DNA of 64,000 bases, taken from the NCBI RefSeq assembly GCF_947172395.1, contig NC_069102.1, forward strand, positions 5,672,442 to 5,736,441, read 5' to 3'. The DNA is from Bicyclus anynana (Eukaryota; Arthropoda; Insecta; Lepidoptera; Nymphalidae). Below the pieces are notes generated by a model. That model worked only from the letters and a program-made list of their open reading frames with translations, searched no databases and was not told the DNA's origin. Below, piece by piece: positions 19,313-29,526 of the stretch. Each line of letters opens with the position of its first letter. Position 1 is the first letter of the stretch. Position numbers and translations under genes: made by a program.

Positions 19313-20142
19313 AAAACTTATTAAATGACCGCACCGCTGAATGCCCACCGCGGCTTGAAGGTTGAACGGTTATGTTTTATGTAATAACCCGCTAAGCCGA
19401 TCCTTGTGTTTCAGCTATTATTTTCATAAGGGGTCATCCGTTTGCTTCAACACACAAAATTTACAGTATTATGCTCCTTATACTATATTGGACAAAATAT
19501 CACTTTGAACTCCTTATTACCATATTTGACAAAATAACACTTTGAACTCCGAAAGAACTTTGAACATTCGACAAAGTATTAACAGCTAATTATTGTTATT
19601 TTAAAAACGATTACGAAGTAATTATAGCATAATACCTAATCCAAAAGGTAGCTTTGCCAAATGCATTTTTTTATGTAAACGCGATCACGAAGGGTAGGGA
19701 AAGTTTACATCGAGTTTAACGCAGCTGAAGTCGCGGGCGTCCGCTAGTAAATTAATAAAAATTACAGACTCTTTAAGTTCATAACTACGAGTATGTATAT
19801 AACTAAATACGGTTATTTATTCCGAGCTATAAAAAAGCGGACATTAAAAAAACAAGCAATTTTTTAAAATAATAACACCCTTGTTTACAATAATTGTCAA
19901 ATTATACGAGTACCAGTTTGTATATGCCTCTGACAAATTGACAAATTACTTACATTAAAATATTTCAACAGTATTATGGTTTTGTTTGAAATAATTGCGT
20001 AACCCTATGGGGAATGTCCTTGCATTAACAATGTCTTCATAGTGTAAATGTATTAAGGAATTAAGTTATCAAATGTGATGAGGGCACTACATAGTTTAAA
20101 CCTTCATTTATGAAATTATGCCAATCCCTTGATAATATAAAA
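19313..20142. other. Unassigned sequence with a decayed HINE-B end
   Basis: AT-rich. 19705-19750 holds a decayed HINE-B 3' end (GAAGTCGCGGGCGTCCGCTA). A short TTTGAACTCC/ATTTGACAAAATA duplication lies at 19488-19560. Confidence 0.4.
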
Positions 20143-20340
20143 CTAGCAGACGCCCGCGACTTCCTACACAGTCAGTCTTTCACATATCATGAATTTCCGG
20201 AATAAAGAGTAGTCTTTATATAAATTAGACTATATTCAATAACCACCTTTATCTTGCGACCTGGGAAAGTCCCATTTAAATCGATTCAGCCGTTCTTGAA
20301 ATTAGCCCGAACAAGTAGACGGACAGACAGACAATATTTA
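20143..20340 (-). mobile_element. HINE family B variant
   Basis: Left end CTAGCAGACGCCCGCGACTT, body with CAGCCGTTCTTGAAATTAGC and a GACGGACAGACAGAC run. Confidence 0.55.
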
Positions 20341-20469
20341 AAAAAAAACTTGATTATATTTTAATACTTATCTTATAACCATGTTTTATACACAATAACA
20401 CTTGAGAATAAAACATAGTTATTAATCGTAGTTATTTTAAAATCACATAATTTTCAATCTTTTTTATAA

Positions 20470-20665
20470 CTAGCTGACGCCGCGCGGTTTCACCCGCGTG
20501 GTTCCCGTTCCCGTAGGAATACGAAGATAAAATATAGCCTATAGCCTTCCTCGATATATGGGCTATCTAACACTGAAAGAATTTTTCAAATCAGACCTGT
20601 AGTTCCTGAGATTAGCGCGTTCAATCAAACAAACAAACTCTTCAGCTTTATAATATTAGTATAGA
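20470..20665 (-). mobile_element. HINE family A, full length
   Basis: CTAGCTGACGCCGCGCGGTT at the left (hairpin CGCGGGTGAAACCGCG on the minus strand), to TATAATATTAGTATAGA at the right. A good reference copy. Confidence 0.8.
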
Positions 20666-20932
20666 TATATTGTAATAGTAGCTTATTATAATATAAAATC
20701 CCGCACATATCCCACATTGCTGTGGTGATAAAATAAATCCACTCACAAACAACGTGGTTTTCTATTGGTAAAAGGGTTTCAAAACAGGTCCTGGAATTGC
20801 CCCCTACAACCTTAAAATCTCAGAATGTTTACCAATTTATTTTTATTAATAAAGAGGTAAAAATCAAGACCGGGAGCCGCAGCAGAAAATACTGGTTCTG
20901 AAAAGAGTACAGGTATGCCTCTCTGACAGAGA

Positions 20933-21036
20933 GCTTCGACGTCTTAGCCGGTAAAGTGGTAACTAGCCACGGCCGAAGTCTCCCACCAGCCAAACCTGGA
21001 CCACTTAAGAAAACCTCAATCGGCCAGCCGTGTTAA
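20933..21036 (-). mobile_element. SINE-A central fragment
   Basis: GCCGGTAAAGTGGTAACTAG, CACGGCCGAAGTCTCCCACC and CCTCAATCGGCCAGCC match the minus strand of SINE-A. Both ends are missing. Confidence 0.65.
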
Positions 21037-21104
21037 CTTGCTTGGTTGTTAAAAATTCACACGAACAAAGCTGCGGGCGTTAGTTAGTAATGATTATAAA
21101 TTGA

Positions 21105-21215
21105 ATGCGCAGCGCGTCGCGTAGCAATGTGCTGACGTACTCGTAGCCGCGTAGCACGTTTGTCGTCACTCGTAGCGTCGCGTAGGCGGCCTTCTGCATT
21201 GCGCGATTTGTTACA
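21105..21215. promoter_or_regulatory. CpG-rich block upstream of the 21.9-kb exon
   Basis: Dense CG motifs (GCGCAGCGCGTCGCGTAGC, GTAGCGTCGCGTAGGCGGCC). No reading frame of note. Likely part of the promoter domain of the exon ending at 22013. Confidence 0.35.
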
Positions 21216-21439
21216 CTATACAGCTTTTTTATTCAAAAGAAACTACTCCTTGTGTGGGCTGGGCTTATAGTTAAAAAGGGAAAAAAATATACAGAAATAT
21301 GTTTTTTTTAAATGTCTGCCAGATGAGCAAATTGAACTCCAAATGCCTAAATTTTATTTTTTTTTTTCAAAAATGTATATTGCATAAAAAAGTTAAGTTG
21401 TTGAAAGACTTATTTTTAATTTTAAACTATTTCGGTTGC

Positions 21440-22013
21440 CCCTCGCAGTAGTTCGAGCGCCGTTATTAAACCGAAAGCCGCCCTAAAGATTTCCCAACAA
21501 GTTTATTTATAAACCCCGCGGCGATAAACAATCGATATTAAGTTTTAAGCTATTTTGTGACCTAGAATTGTTTAGGATCGCGTTACCGTACCGACCGCAT
21601 TGTATTCGATCGTGTTAACTTTTTACTTTCACGAAACGTACTGAATCGATAGGCTGTCGCGGTTGCAGCTTTACAATTATTGTGCCGCCTGTAGCGCGAA
21701 TTTAGGGCAATGAGAGGCGGTGGCGGCAACCCGGCCAGTTCGCCTCGCGCCGCGCGCCGGCCGCCCGTCTCTCCGCCGCCCGCCGCCCCACGTCCCCCGC
21801 GCACCGACATCGCCGCACTGTTGCGCGGGCTCGGCGCTTCCGCCACATCGATTCCACCACATGACTCTAGTGCCGGACCCGTGAAGTGATAATGAGCGTG
21901 CGAAATGAGGACCCTAGTGCCTGTCCTGACCTACTTCAATATTACAGATCGATCTCCACATTTGACGTAATGCTGATGCATTAAGTCGTCGCCCCCCATG
22001 ACCGACTATTAAG
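21440..22013 (+). promoter_or_regulatory. CpG-rich promoter and non-coding first exon with strong splice donor
   Basis: The most GC-rich stretch of the window (core about 21715-21850, CGCGCCGCGCGCCGGCCGCC). It ends CTATTAAG/GTAAGTC: an optimal donor at 22013/22014 on the plus strand. The presumed leader holds short upstream frames that all stop before or at the exon end (a 30-codon frame from 21892, a frame from 21905, and M-T-D-Y-stop from 1999x just before the donor), so it is probably untranslated. TTTATTTATAAACC at 21502-21515 and ATCGAT motifs lie just upstream. The minus-strand alanine/glycine/arginine-rich frames here are GC-composition artefacts. Gene identity unknown; its coding exons are not visible in the window. 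Confidence 0.5.
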
Positions 22014-23010
22014 GTAAGTCACGACTTTCTCAACTTTTCATAAATACTCGTAGATTTTGAATAATATGACGCGAACGGTTGGCTGTGGCCGGTACGGTTA
22101 TGGTGTATTTAAATTTTGGGTTGACCATAATGAGTTTTACATTAGCATAAGCCGACCGGTCGAAATCAATTCCGTGCGACCCTTTCTTCGTGTAAACTTC
22201 CTTACTTGTGTTGACTTTATGAACCAATTTATAACTTAAACTTGCGTTAAATAGAAACTATGTAGCGATTAACATTTTTTGTTAAGTTGGTTTCTTTCAA
22301 AAATTGCATGAAAAATGAAAGTTTTAACTACGTGCTTAAGATAAATTTTTTGACTATGCTGATAGCATAATTTGGTAAATTATTTTAACCTGATCAACCA
22401 CAACTGACTGTTAAAGTCATGATTAATAAGAATTAATAAGAAATTCATCGTCTAATTGTATACAAACCTTAAAAAAACCGTACAAAGTATTTAAGACTTC
22501 GACGACATTACAATTTCTCTCTTTTTTACGTTGTGGTAGATTTTGTGTGGCCATTCGTGACATGAGAGATATTGAATGACTCTGCAGTTTTCCTAACGGA
22601 TTTACGGCAAAAGTACGTTAATGACTTCTTATAGAAATCATAGGTACTTGAGTACGCGATTCTTCGATAAGAATCTTAATATTTGGCTATACAATCTTTT
22701 CAGAGGGTGAAGAATTATGCTTTTTTCCTTTTGAATTTAACTTTAGCCCTGATCGCTTTCTCGTACTGAAACTTTAAATTGTTTATCGAGTTGATGTAAT
22801 TAAAATGGCCAACCAACCTACGTCATAAACGAACCGTCTTGTACTCGTAGGTTAATATCACGGATATAATAAGTGTAGCTTAAGTGCTTTATGTACTTTG
22901 GTTAATAACCATGATAACTTGATGAAAGTTCAAATAATTAAATTGTTTAAACAACTGCTCATTTTTTTAAATGATCACTATCACTAATTAGATAAAATTA
23001 TTAATTCTAC
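22014..23010. other. Start of presumed long intron, no feature
   Basis: AT-rich with no repeat family recognised. It is relatively free of mobile elements compared with the rest, which could mean intronic regulatory sequence under constraint. Confidence 0.35.
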
Positions 23011-23130
23011 TAGCGGACGCCCGCATCTGCCAATCAGCATTGGACCAGCGTGGTGGACTATTGGCCTTACCCCTCTCATTCTGAGAAGAGATTCGAGCTC
23101 AGCAGTGAGCCGAATATGGGTTGATAGTGA
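23011..23130 (+). mobile_element. SINE-B 3' fragment joined to a HINE-B terminus
   Basis: CTAGCGGACGCCCGC (a minus-strand HINE-B 3' end, 15 bases) runs straight into SINE-B 3' sequence ATCTGCCAATCAGCATTGG through GCAGTGAGCCGAATATGGGT. The remainder of the HINE is missing, so insertion was followed by deletion. Confidence 0.7.
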
Positions 23131-23388
23131 CGACATATTTATCGTACATTGTTTTTATAATGTGCGAGCTATATACTATTTACTTACTAGTTTTTTGTAG
23201 TATATTGTATGGTAAACCTTTCTAACTTAACAGAATATCATACAAAACCCCCCTTAAAGTTACATTTCCATTTTAAAAGGAAACTTCTCACCGTCCAAAT
23301 TTCAGCTTGCTTGGTTAGTTTAGTAGATTCTGTGTATGAGTGTGCTGTGTGTGTTGATATTTATGTAAGCTGGGCTATTTTTCTCTGT

Positions 23389-23518
23389 AACGATATTTTT
23401 ATAACTCGCAAGTGCGAGTTTCGAATTCACCTCTCTCTCTGTTTAACACGATACTATAGAATGAGAAAGATAGTGGTAAATTCGAAACTTGCACTTGCGA
23501 GTTATACAAAACATCGTT
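23389..23518. mobile_element. 130-bp MITE with ~43-bp TIRs
   Basis: Ends AACGATATTTTTATAACTCG and (reverse complement) AACGATGTTTTGTATAACTC; the arms continue through CAAGTGCGAGTTTCGAATTC. The centre carries CTCTCTGTTTAACACGATAC. It is flanked by TA on both sides, consistent with a TA target. Two more copies lie in the duplicated block at 61.45-62.27 kb in opposite orientation. Confidence 0.75.
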
Positions 23519-23676
23519 AGAGAATAGACGTGCTGTCTCGTCGGTAAAGTGCTTTCTGTTTGGTTTTGGAGCACGAATTCGTGGGTTCGAGTCGAGTCGA
23601 GGGTCGGGCTGCAAAATACTGAGCTTTTGAGTTTTCCAATATTTTTTTTATTCGATAGTGGTTGGAGAAGAACCTT

Positions 23677-23869
23677 CCCCCCTAGCCAAGTGACACGTCG
23701 ATTCTCTTTCTACGATCGCTAACGCTACGAAAATTAGAAAATTTTACAGGAATGACAGATCTTGATCACGTGACCTGTCGATAGCAAATGTCATTTCCAT
23801 ACATTTTTCTAGTTTTCGAAGCGTTAGCGATCGTAGAAAGAGAATCGACATGCCACTTGGCTAGGGGGG
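23677..23869. mobile_element. ~193-bp foldback MITE with ~60-bp TIRs
   Basis: Left CCCCCCTAGCCAAGTGACAC and right (reverse complement) CCCCCCTAGCCAAGTGGCAT; both arms continue with GTCGATTCTCTTTCTACGAT and CGCTAACGCT-TCGAAAA. The centre carries GACAGATCTTGATCACGTGA. Partial relatives lie at 11593 and 36485. Confidence 0.8.
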
Positions 23870-24759
23870 GCTCATCATACTAGTCAGTCAATGAGTAATA
23901 TTTATATTGGTAGAGATATATGGAGTATATAATAAGGACGAATACATGTCAATTTACCTCACAGGAATACCGTTTGTCCGGCTATTTGTTACAAGAAATA
24001 ATTATATGGTGATGATCTGTTTTCTTTAGGCTTTTATTTTTTTTACAAATTAGTATATTTTATCGTAATTTGTGCTATAATTTCTTACTCTATAGGAATA
24101 GTAATTTCTAGAAAACATCAAGTTCTCCTTACCTTCCTTATAAATAACTATAATATTCATTACTAATATGATTATTTACAGTGTGAATATTGATCAACTT
24201 AAAAAAAAATCAGTTGTCTATAAAGTCGGTTTACTGACGTTGAACGTCATAAGAAAATACTGATGAAATGCTTGCATTTTTCAAAAAGATAATGATCGTT
24301 TTTCTAAAATACTGTTTAATAATCTTCATAGACCAGAATATACTTTATTACTTGTAAAAAAAGTTAGCAACCCCAGTGCGAGGGAAAAACGCGCGAAGTC
24401 TTCTTTTTTCGAGTGTGCAGCCGGCTCCATCGAATTATAAGACGTTGTCACGTCAAAAACTACACAGACAACCTAAAATATGTAAGAAAAATGTGTGTTT
24501 ATTTCAAATGTAATGTCGATGTTCGTACGTAAATTTTTATGGGAATGATCTTTATGGGGTATTGATGCTATAATTATCTTTTACGGCTTCTTTTTATTGC
24601 AAGCCATAGCATGACTTCGGGATTGTTCCATGTAAATGTACTAAAGAAAACTACGTTGTCAGTGCACATTTATAGTTTCCAATTCAATGCAATTTCTTAA
24701 TTTGGAGACAGTATTTGATAGTTACAGTTATAATAAACTAGCGGGCGTTCGTTTGGTTT
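23870..24759. other. Unassigned AT-rich sequence
   Basis: No gene. A HINE-like end (AACTAGCGGGCGTTCG) lies at 24736-24751. Otherwise nothing recognised. Confidence 0.35.
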
Positions 24760-24834
24760 ATGTGCACTGTACCCTACCCAACCCCTTCCCTATCCTACCA
24801 TTCCCTACCCTACCCTACCCCTACCGTACCCCTT
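24760..24834. repeat. C-rich CCTAC/CCCTA degenerate simple repeat
   Basis: Repeats of TACCC and CCCTA in irregular phase, complementary in composition to the G-rich tract at 421-560. It begins just after the HINE-like end. Confidence 0.6.
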
Positions 24835-25208
24835 CTTTTATGTAATACTATGAATCGTTTGCATAGAAGTATAGAAAAAGTTATAGGCCTACGCGCAAAA
24901 TTTGCAGTAAAATTTCCATTTAAATTTTCAATGGTTGTTTCTGAAATAGTCCAAAAATTTAATAATTTCATACAAATAATGTTAATGCGTAGAAATCTCG
25001 TATTTGTGGTCGCACTCCGCCGAACTAAAACGATTTAGATAAATATTTTTTTGTGTATTTGATAGAGTATAGTTTTGTTTTATGAATGTTATTTAAACGG
25101 GTACATACCACGATAAAACGACGACATTTTTAATGTCGATATTTCGACCCAGTTGCACGGATCATGGTCACGACGGAACTTAGTTTTATTTTGTATGAAA
25201 GAAATGTA

Positions 25209-25463
25209 TTTTTTTTTCTTAACAAGTTAGCCCTTGATAACAATCTCACCTGATGGTAAATGATGATGCAATCTAAGATGGAAGCGGGCTAACTTGTTAG
25301 GAGGAGGAAGAAAATCCACACCCCTTTTCGGTTCCTACACGACATCGTACCGGAACGCTAAATCGCTAAGTACGTCTTTGTCGGTAGGGTGATAACTAGC
25401 CACGGCCGAAACCTCCCACCAGCCAGACCTGGACCAATTAAGAAAACTTCAATCAGCCCAGCC
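25209..25463 (-). mobile_element. SINE-A, head-truncated
   Basis: Minus strand: the tail TTAACAAGTTAGCCCTTGA at the left, then CATCATTTACCATCAGGTGA on the complement, through ACGGCCGAAACCTCCCACCA to CAATCAGCCCAGCC. The tRNA head beyond GGGCTG is lost. Confidence 0.8.
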
Positions 25464-25515
25464 ATGTATGTATGTAAAGGCATAGCAACTTTTACCTATT
25501 CTGTTTACATATATA

Positions 25516-25900
25516 CAGTGTGTTATAGGAAATACCGTCCGGTCCTTAAGGGTGTACTTAGGTATCATGTATACATTATTTTTATGCAGTCCTTATTTTT
25601 AAAAAATGCAAAATTATAAAAACTTACATGGCAACACAAAAGTTGAGATAGGTTAATTATTAGTAGGCATTACTACAAAATAAAAACGCCGCCATCTATG
25701 TTTTGTGCTGCGTTTACACGTGTTGTCACTTTTTAAATTTTCCAAGTTTTGGGTCAATTTATGTTTAAAATTTGAATCTTTATTATCACGATAAAAACGC
25801 TTAATTATTGAATAATATTTTTTTAAATATCTTTTCTGTTTATAATATTATAATGCTTACACGCACAATTTGGATCGGACGGTATTTTTAAAACACACTG
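25516..25900. mobile_element. Tc1/mariner-type MITE (385 bp, TA target)
   Basis: TA/CAGTGTGTTATAGGAAATAC at the left and, in reverse complement, TA/CAGTGTGTTTTAAAAATACC at the right; both arms continue ACCGTCCG-TCC. The TA duplications are at 25514-25515 and 25901-25902. The interior has no transposase frame. Confidence 0.8.
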
Positions 25901-25902
25901 TA

Positions 25903-26821
25903 TAATTTCGAGTCTACACTGGCTCAATTAGTCTTTTACCTATAAGTTTTTGTATCTGTGGTATGGATTAGAATGATATGTAGATTATATATAATCTTTG
26001 TATTTTTCCTATTGCCTTTGGAAGTCTGCATCAATTTCCGCCTACACAGTTGCCGATGCGATGCCGCCCGCCATCGCATACAGGAATGACTATGTTATTG
26101 CAAAAGGTAATATCCTTCTTCAGTTTATTAGGAAAACCGTGGACTATATACTTCTAACATACGTATATATTCATCCCTCATCCCCATAAGTGTAGACACT
26201 AGACCACATTCTTCCATTTGCTACGATGGGAGAAATGCAATCATTTCTCCCATGCGTCGTTCCTTCTGATCCTTTTATTAAAACATTTTTTTATTGAAGT
26301 TTTTTATTTGCTTAGAGATGAACAAACAATGAATATTAAAAATAAAAACCAATTTTTTATGCAAACGGTCTAACTTTTACGTTAGTTTGTGTAAAAATTA
26401 ATCCAAAATTGATGAGTTTATTTAGTTTATCGGAGGTAGTACCGGAGGATGCTCCGGTTTCGGGGTGAAACGTACGTAGAGAGTATTTTGTCGGACCTGG
26501 GTGACGTTGTCGCATGGGTTCGTCGTTTTCTCGCGGAGGATAGCAAAATAAATAAATCATTATACAGGGTGTCCTGTAATTAATGGATTTCTCGCCTGCT
26601 TCTATCCAAGCGTAATGTTATTCGATCCCCCACTAGGTGGACTGTGGAGGCGGCACAAGACAGTATTTTGAAGTCTTTGCTAGCTTATGATGCCAGTATA
26701 AATATAAGCTACACACTTTGGACTGCTATCAAACAGGTTAAACAAAAAAAAAAAATCAATCTTCTGGAATGTTTTTTTGGCAACCCATTTGCAATACTTT
26801 TATTTACGTATTTATTTAATA
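25903..26821. other. Unassigned sequence; one-sided mariner-like end at 26564
   Basis: TATACAGGGTGTCCTGTAAT at 26562-26581 resembles the start of a mariner-type element (TA then CAGGGTGTCC), but I cannot find its partner arm. The small open frames at 25998, 26357 and 26644 show no domains. Confidence 0.35.
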
Positions 26822-27041
26822 CTAGTAAATGCCGCGCGGTTTCACTCGCGTAGTTCCCGTTCCCGTAGGAGTACTAGGACAAAATAGAGTTTCTTTGTTT
26901 GATTGAACACGCTAATCTCGGGAACTACTGGTCCGATTTTAAAAATTCTTTCAGTGTTAGATAGCCTATTTATCGAGAAAGGCTATATATTATCCCCGTA
27001 TTCTTACGGGAACGGGAACCACGCGAGTGAAACCACGCGAA
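26822..27041. mobile_element. Two HINE-A fragments as an inverted pair
   Basis: 26822-26890 is a minus-strand HINE-A 3' part (CTAGTAAATGCCGCGCGGTT). From about 26890 a plus-strand HINE-A body runs to its 3' hairpin (GAACCACGCGAGTGAAACC, about 27041). The two 3' ends point outwards and the inner 5' parts are fused. Confidence 0.65.
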
Positions 27042-27655
27042 AAGAAGTACACAATTTTCAACTAGGTTTAAACAAAATATGTTCTTACAACGAAAATACA
27101 ATATTTTTCTATACTGTGATTTACCCAAATTGAGCATCTGTTGGGTTCCCGATAGGCTCAATAAGATAATATGTCAGGGATTCTGTAGACAAGGGTCGAG
27201 AAAAGCCCCCTGGCAACTAAAGGCCACACCCAAACTTATATGTGCATCGAAACAAAAGGATTCCTTAGAGATCTAGTTAATCTAGTTAAGTTAGAAAATT
27301 AAGTAAATAATAGAAGTAATATAATTTATATTATTTACTTAATTTTGTTTTTTTGATATATCTAATTACCCATTAATCCATTTTATATTTGATTTCATAT
27401 TTCAAACAGTAACTTCAAGATTTAATACAAAAAAATACAATATTAAGAAAAGAAATAAATGAATAAATTGTAAATACTAAAAATATTATAATATAATTAT
27501 AGAATATGATAGTTTGTCTGAATGTCGTGAAACTTTTTCAAAAGTCTTTTGTATATTTCGAAAGTGAGAATTCTTCACAGATAGTTGTAAAGAATATAAA
27601 TAGCTTGTAAGCTAACGACTTTGTATTCCTAATATTTTTAATAATCTAATCTATA
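27042..27655. other. Unassigned sequence with a palindrome at 27290-27345
   Basis: AAAATTAAGTAAATAATA ... TATTATTTACTTAATTTT forms an inverted repeat of about 17 bases around TAATATAATTTA. No gene seen. Confidence 0.4.
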
Positions 27656-27859
27656 TCTATACTAATATAATAAAGCTGAAGAGTTTCTTTGTTTATTTGT
27701 TTGATTGAACGCGCTAATCTCAGGAACTACAGGTACGATTTGAAAAATTATTTCAGTGTTAGATAGCCCATTTATCGAGGAAGCCTATAGGCTATATATT
27801 ATCCCCATATTCCTACGGGAACGGGAACCACGCGGGTGAAACCGCGCGGCATCAGCTAT
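27656..27859 (+). mobile_element. HINE family A, full length, plus orientation
   Basis: 5' TCTATACTAATATAATAAAG, 3' hairpin CGCGGGTGAAACCGCG, then GGCATCAG and CTAT. Confidence 0.8.
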
Positions 27860-28355
27860 AATATTATAAATGCGTAAGTAAGTCTGTCTGTCTGTTACCT
27901 TTTCACCGATTTGAATGAAGTTTTGTATAGAGATAATTATGAACCTTGATGCAGAACATAGGCTACTTTTTCCTGGATCAATCTACGGATTAAAAAAAAC
28001 ACGTACGCGAACGTAGCGCGTATTAAAATAAATGTAGATGTTTGTCGTTTAGAGAATTACGAATTAGGTTTAAAAGCGAAATCCTAATTAGCTTGTTTAT
28101 TAATTACACAGAACACGTATATTAATTCGTTTTATTGTATTAAACGAAACGGGTAATTTGAAGTTAAAATAATCCCACCATTATCGGAGCGGACGAAATG
28201 AAATGATTGAGTTTCCCTCTAATAAGGAATTAAACCGAAACCCGGGGACAGAAGTGGGACGTATAATTCGGTTGTGCCTTACTTAATTACACTTTACGAT
28301 GGCTTGTATAGCTACTAAAGTATTCCCTCATAGTGGTTTACTGTTTATACACTTA
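27860..28355. other. HINE-like remnant and unassigned sequence
   Basis: 27870-28025 resembles another HINE body (AAGTCTGTCTGTCTGTTACC, CATAGGCTACTTTTTCCTGG). The rest is AT-rich without features. Confidence 0.4.
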
Positions 28356-28900
28356 CTAGCAGATGCCCGCGGTTACACTCGCGTAGTTTACATTCCCGTG
28401 GGAATATGGGGATCAAATATAGCCTTTGTCATTTACAAATAACGTGGCTTTCTAAAGGTAAAAGAGTTTTCAAAATCGGTTTAGTATATCCTAAGATATC
28501 CTCTTTATAATATTACCAGCTGACGCCGCGCGGTTTTACCCGCGTGGTTTCCGTTCCCGTAAGAATACGGGGATAATATACAGCTTATAGCCTTGCTTGA
28601 TAAATAAGCTATCTAACACTAAAAGATTTTGTCAAATCGGACCAGTATTTCCTGAGATTAGCGCGTTCAATCAAACAAACAAACTCTTCAGCTTTATAAT
28701 ATTAGTATGGATTATAGATGAGCAACCTCCCATGGTTTTACTTGCGTAGTTTCCGTTTTCGCGTGAATATGAGGATACAATATTTATATATACAATATTT
28801 ATATATACTCAATGAAAATGTAGCTTTTTAATAGTGAAAGGATTTTAGAAATCGGTCCAGTAATTTCCGTGTCAAATTTTAACAGACAAACTAGAAAACA
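28356..28900 (-). mobile_element. Three adjacent Helitron-like elements
   Basis: 28356-28515: variant C (CTAGCAGATGCCCGCGGTTA; ACAAATAACGTGGCTTTCTA). 28516-28712: family A (CCAGCTGACGCCGCGCGGTT to ATTAGTATGGA). 28713-28900: another variant C without a clean terminus (CCCATGGTTTTACTTGCGTA). All three are in the same orientation and directly abut, as Helitron-type insertions into older copies often do. Confidence 0.65.
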
Positions 28901-28917
28901 AATCTAAATCGTAATTT

Positions 28918-29063
28918 ATTTTAACCGACTCTCAACAAAAAGGAGGAGTTTCTACGTTCGGCTGTATGTATGTTTTTTTTATCGATACAGCGATAATTAT
29001 TGTTTTAATTTATAATTGTATTTTTGTGTGCAATAAAGTATTTCTTCTTCTTCTTCTTCTTCT
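28918..29063 (+). mobile_element. Repeat end with AACCGACT motif, then LINE 3' end with (TTC)n
   Basis: TTTTAACCGACTCTCAACAA and AAAGGAGGAGTTTCTACG are the end of the repeat family also seen at 48148-48358. 29000-29040 (TGTGTGCAATAAAGTATTTC) looks like a retroelement 3' end running into a (TTC)n microsatellite at 29041-29063. Confidence 0.45.
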
Positions 29064-29526
29064 AAATCGTTTAGAGTTTTACACTATAATCACTACTATT
29101 TATTATAAAGCGTAAAAAATTGAATTTTTCAAAAGTAATCCTAGTGCTCAAATTATGCTACTAGAATGAATCTATTATTAAACCGAAAATTTAATCATCA
29201 CTCTAAGCAATAACTAAGTTTAACAACGAGGAAGTATTGTGAATTATTTACTAGTTAGTAAATCTAATTTAGCTTTTGAACTTACTCGTGTATAATACTC
29301 GTATATAATACCAAATTGGTATTGGATGTGTTCCGTTGCGTCTCTAATATATATTTAAATGCCATATTGGTTTGATGTTAGTTGTTTGGGGTTTTACCTA
29401 CGCTTGAGGTTCGGGTTTCTGAAGAAAAACCAATTGGTTTTCAAGAAAAAAAAATCTTAAGAATTTTGGTTTGCTTGAGTGATATTTTCAGTATATTTTT
29501 AAATATTAATTTTCGTCCGCCATTAT
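29064..29526. other. Unassigned AT-rich sequence
   Basis: No gene or named repeat seen. Confidence 0.3.

Noticed and set aside
21583..21862. Minus-strand alanine/glycine/arginine-rich frames in the CpG block
   Set aside because: They exist because the block is GC-rich and stop codons are rare. They have no domain or splice support and oppose the strong plus-strand donor.
26562..26581. Complete mariner element starting TACAGGGTGTCC
   Set aside because: Only one terminus was found; without the partner arm or a transposase frame I do not call an element.
29041..29063. (TTC)n tract as a polypyrimidine splice acceptor region
   Set aside because: It is a microsatellite at a retroelement 3' end and no exon follows.
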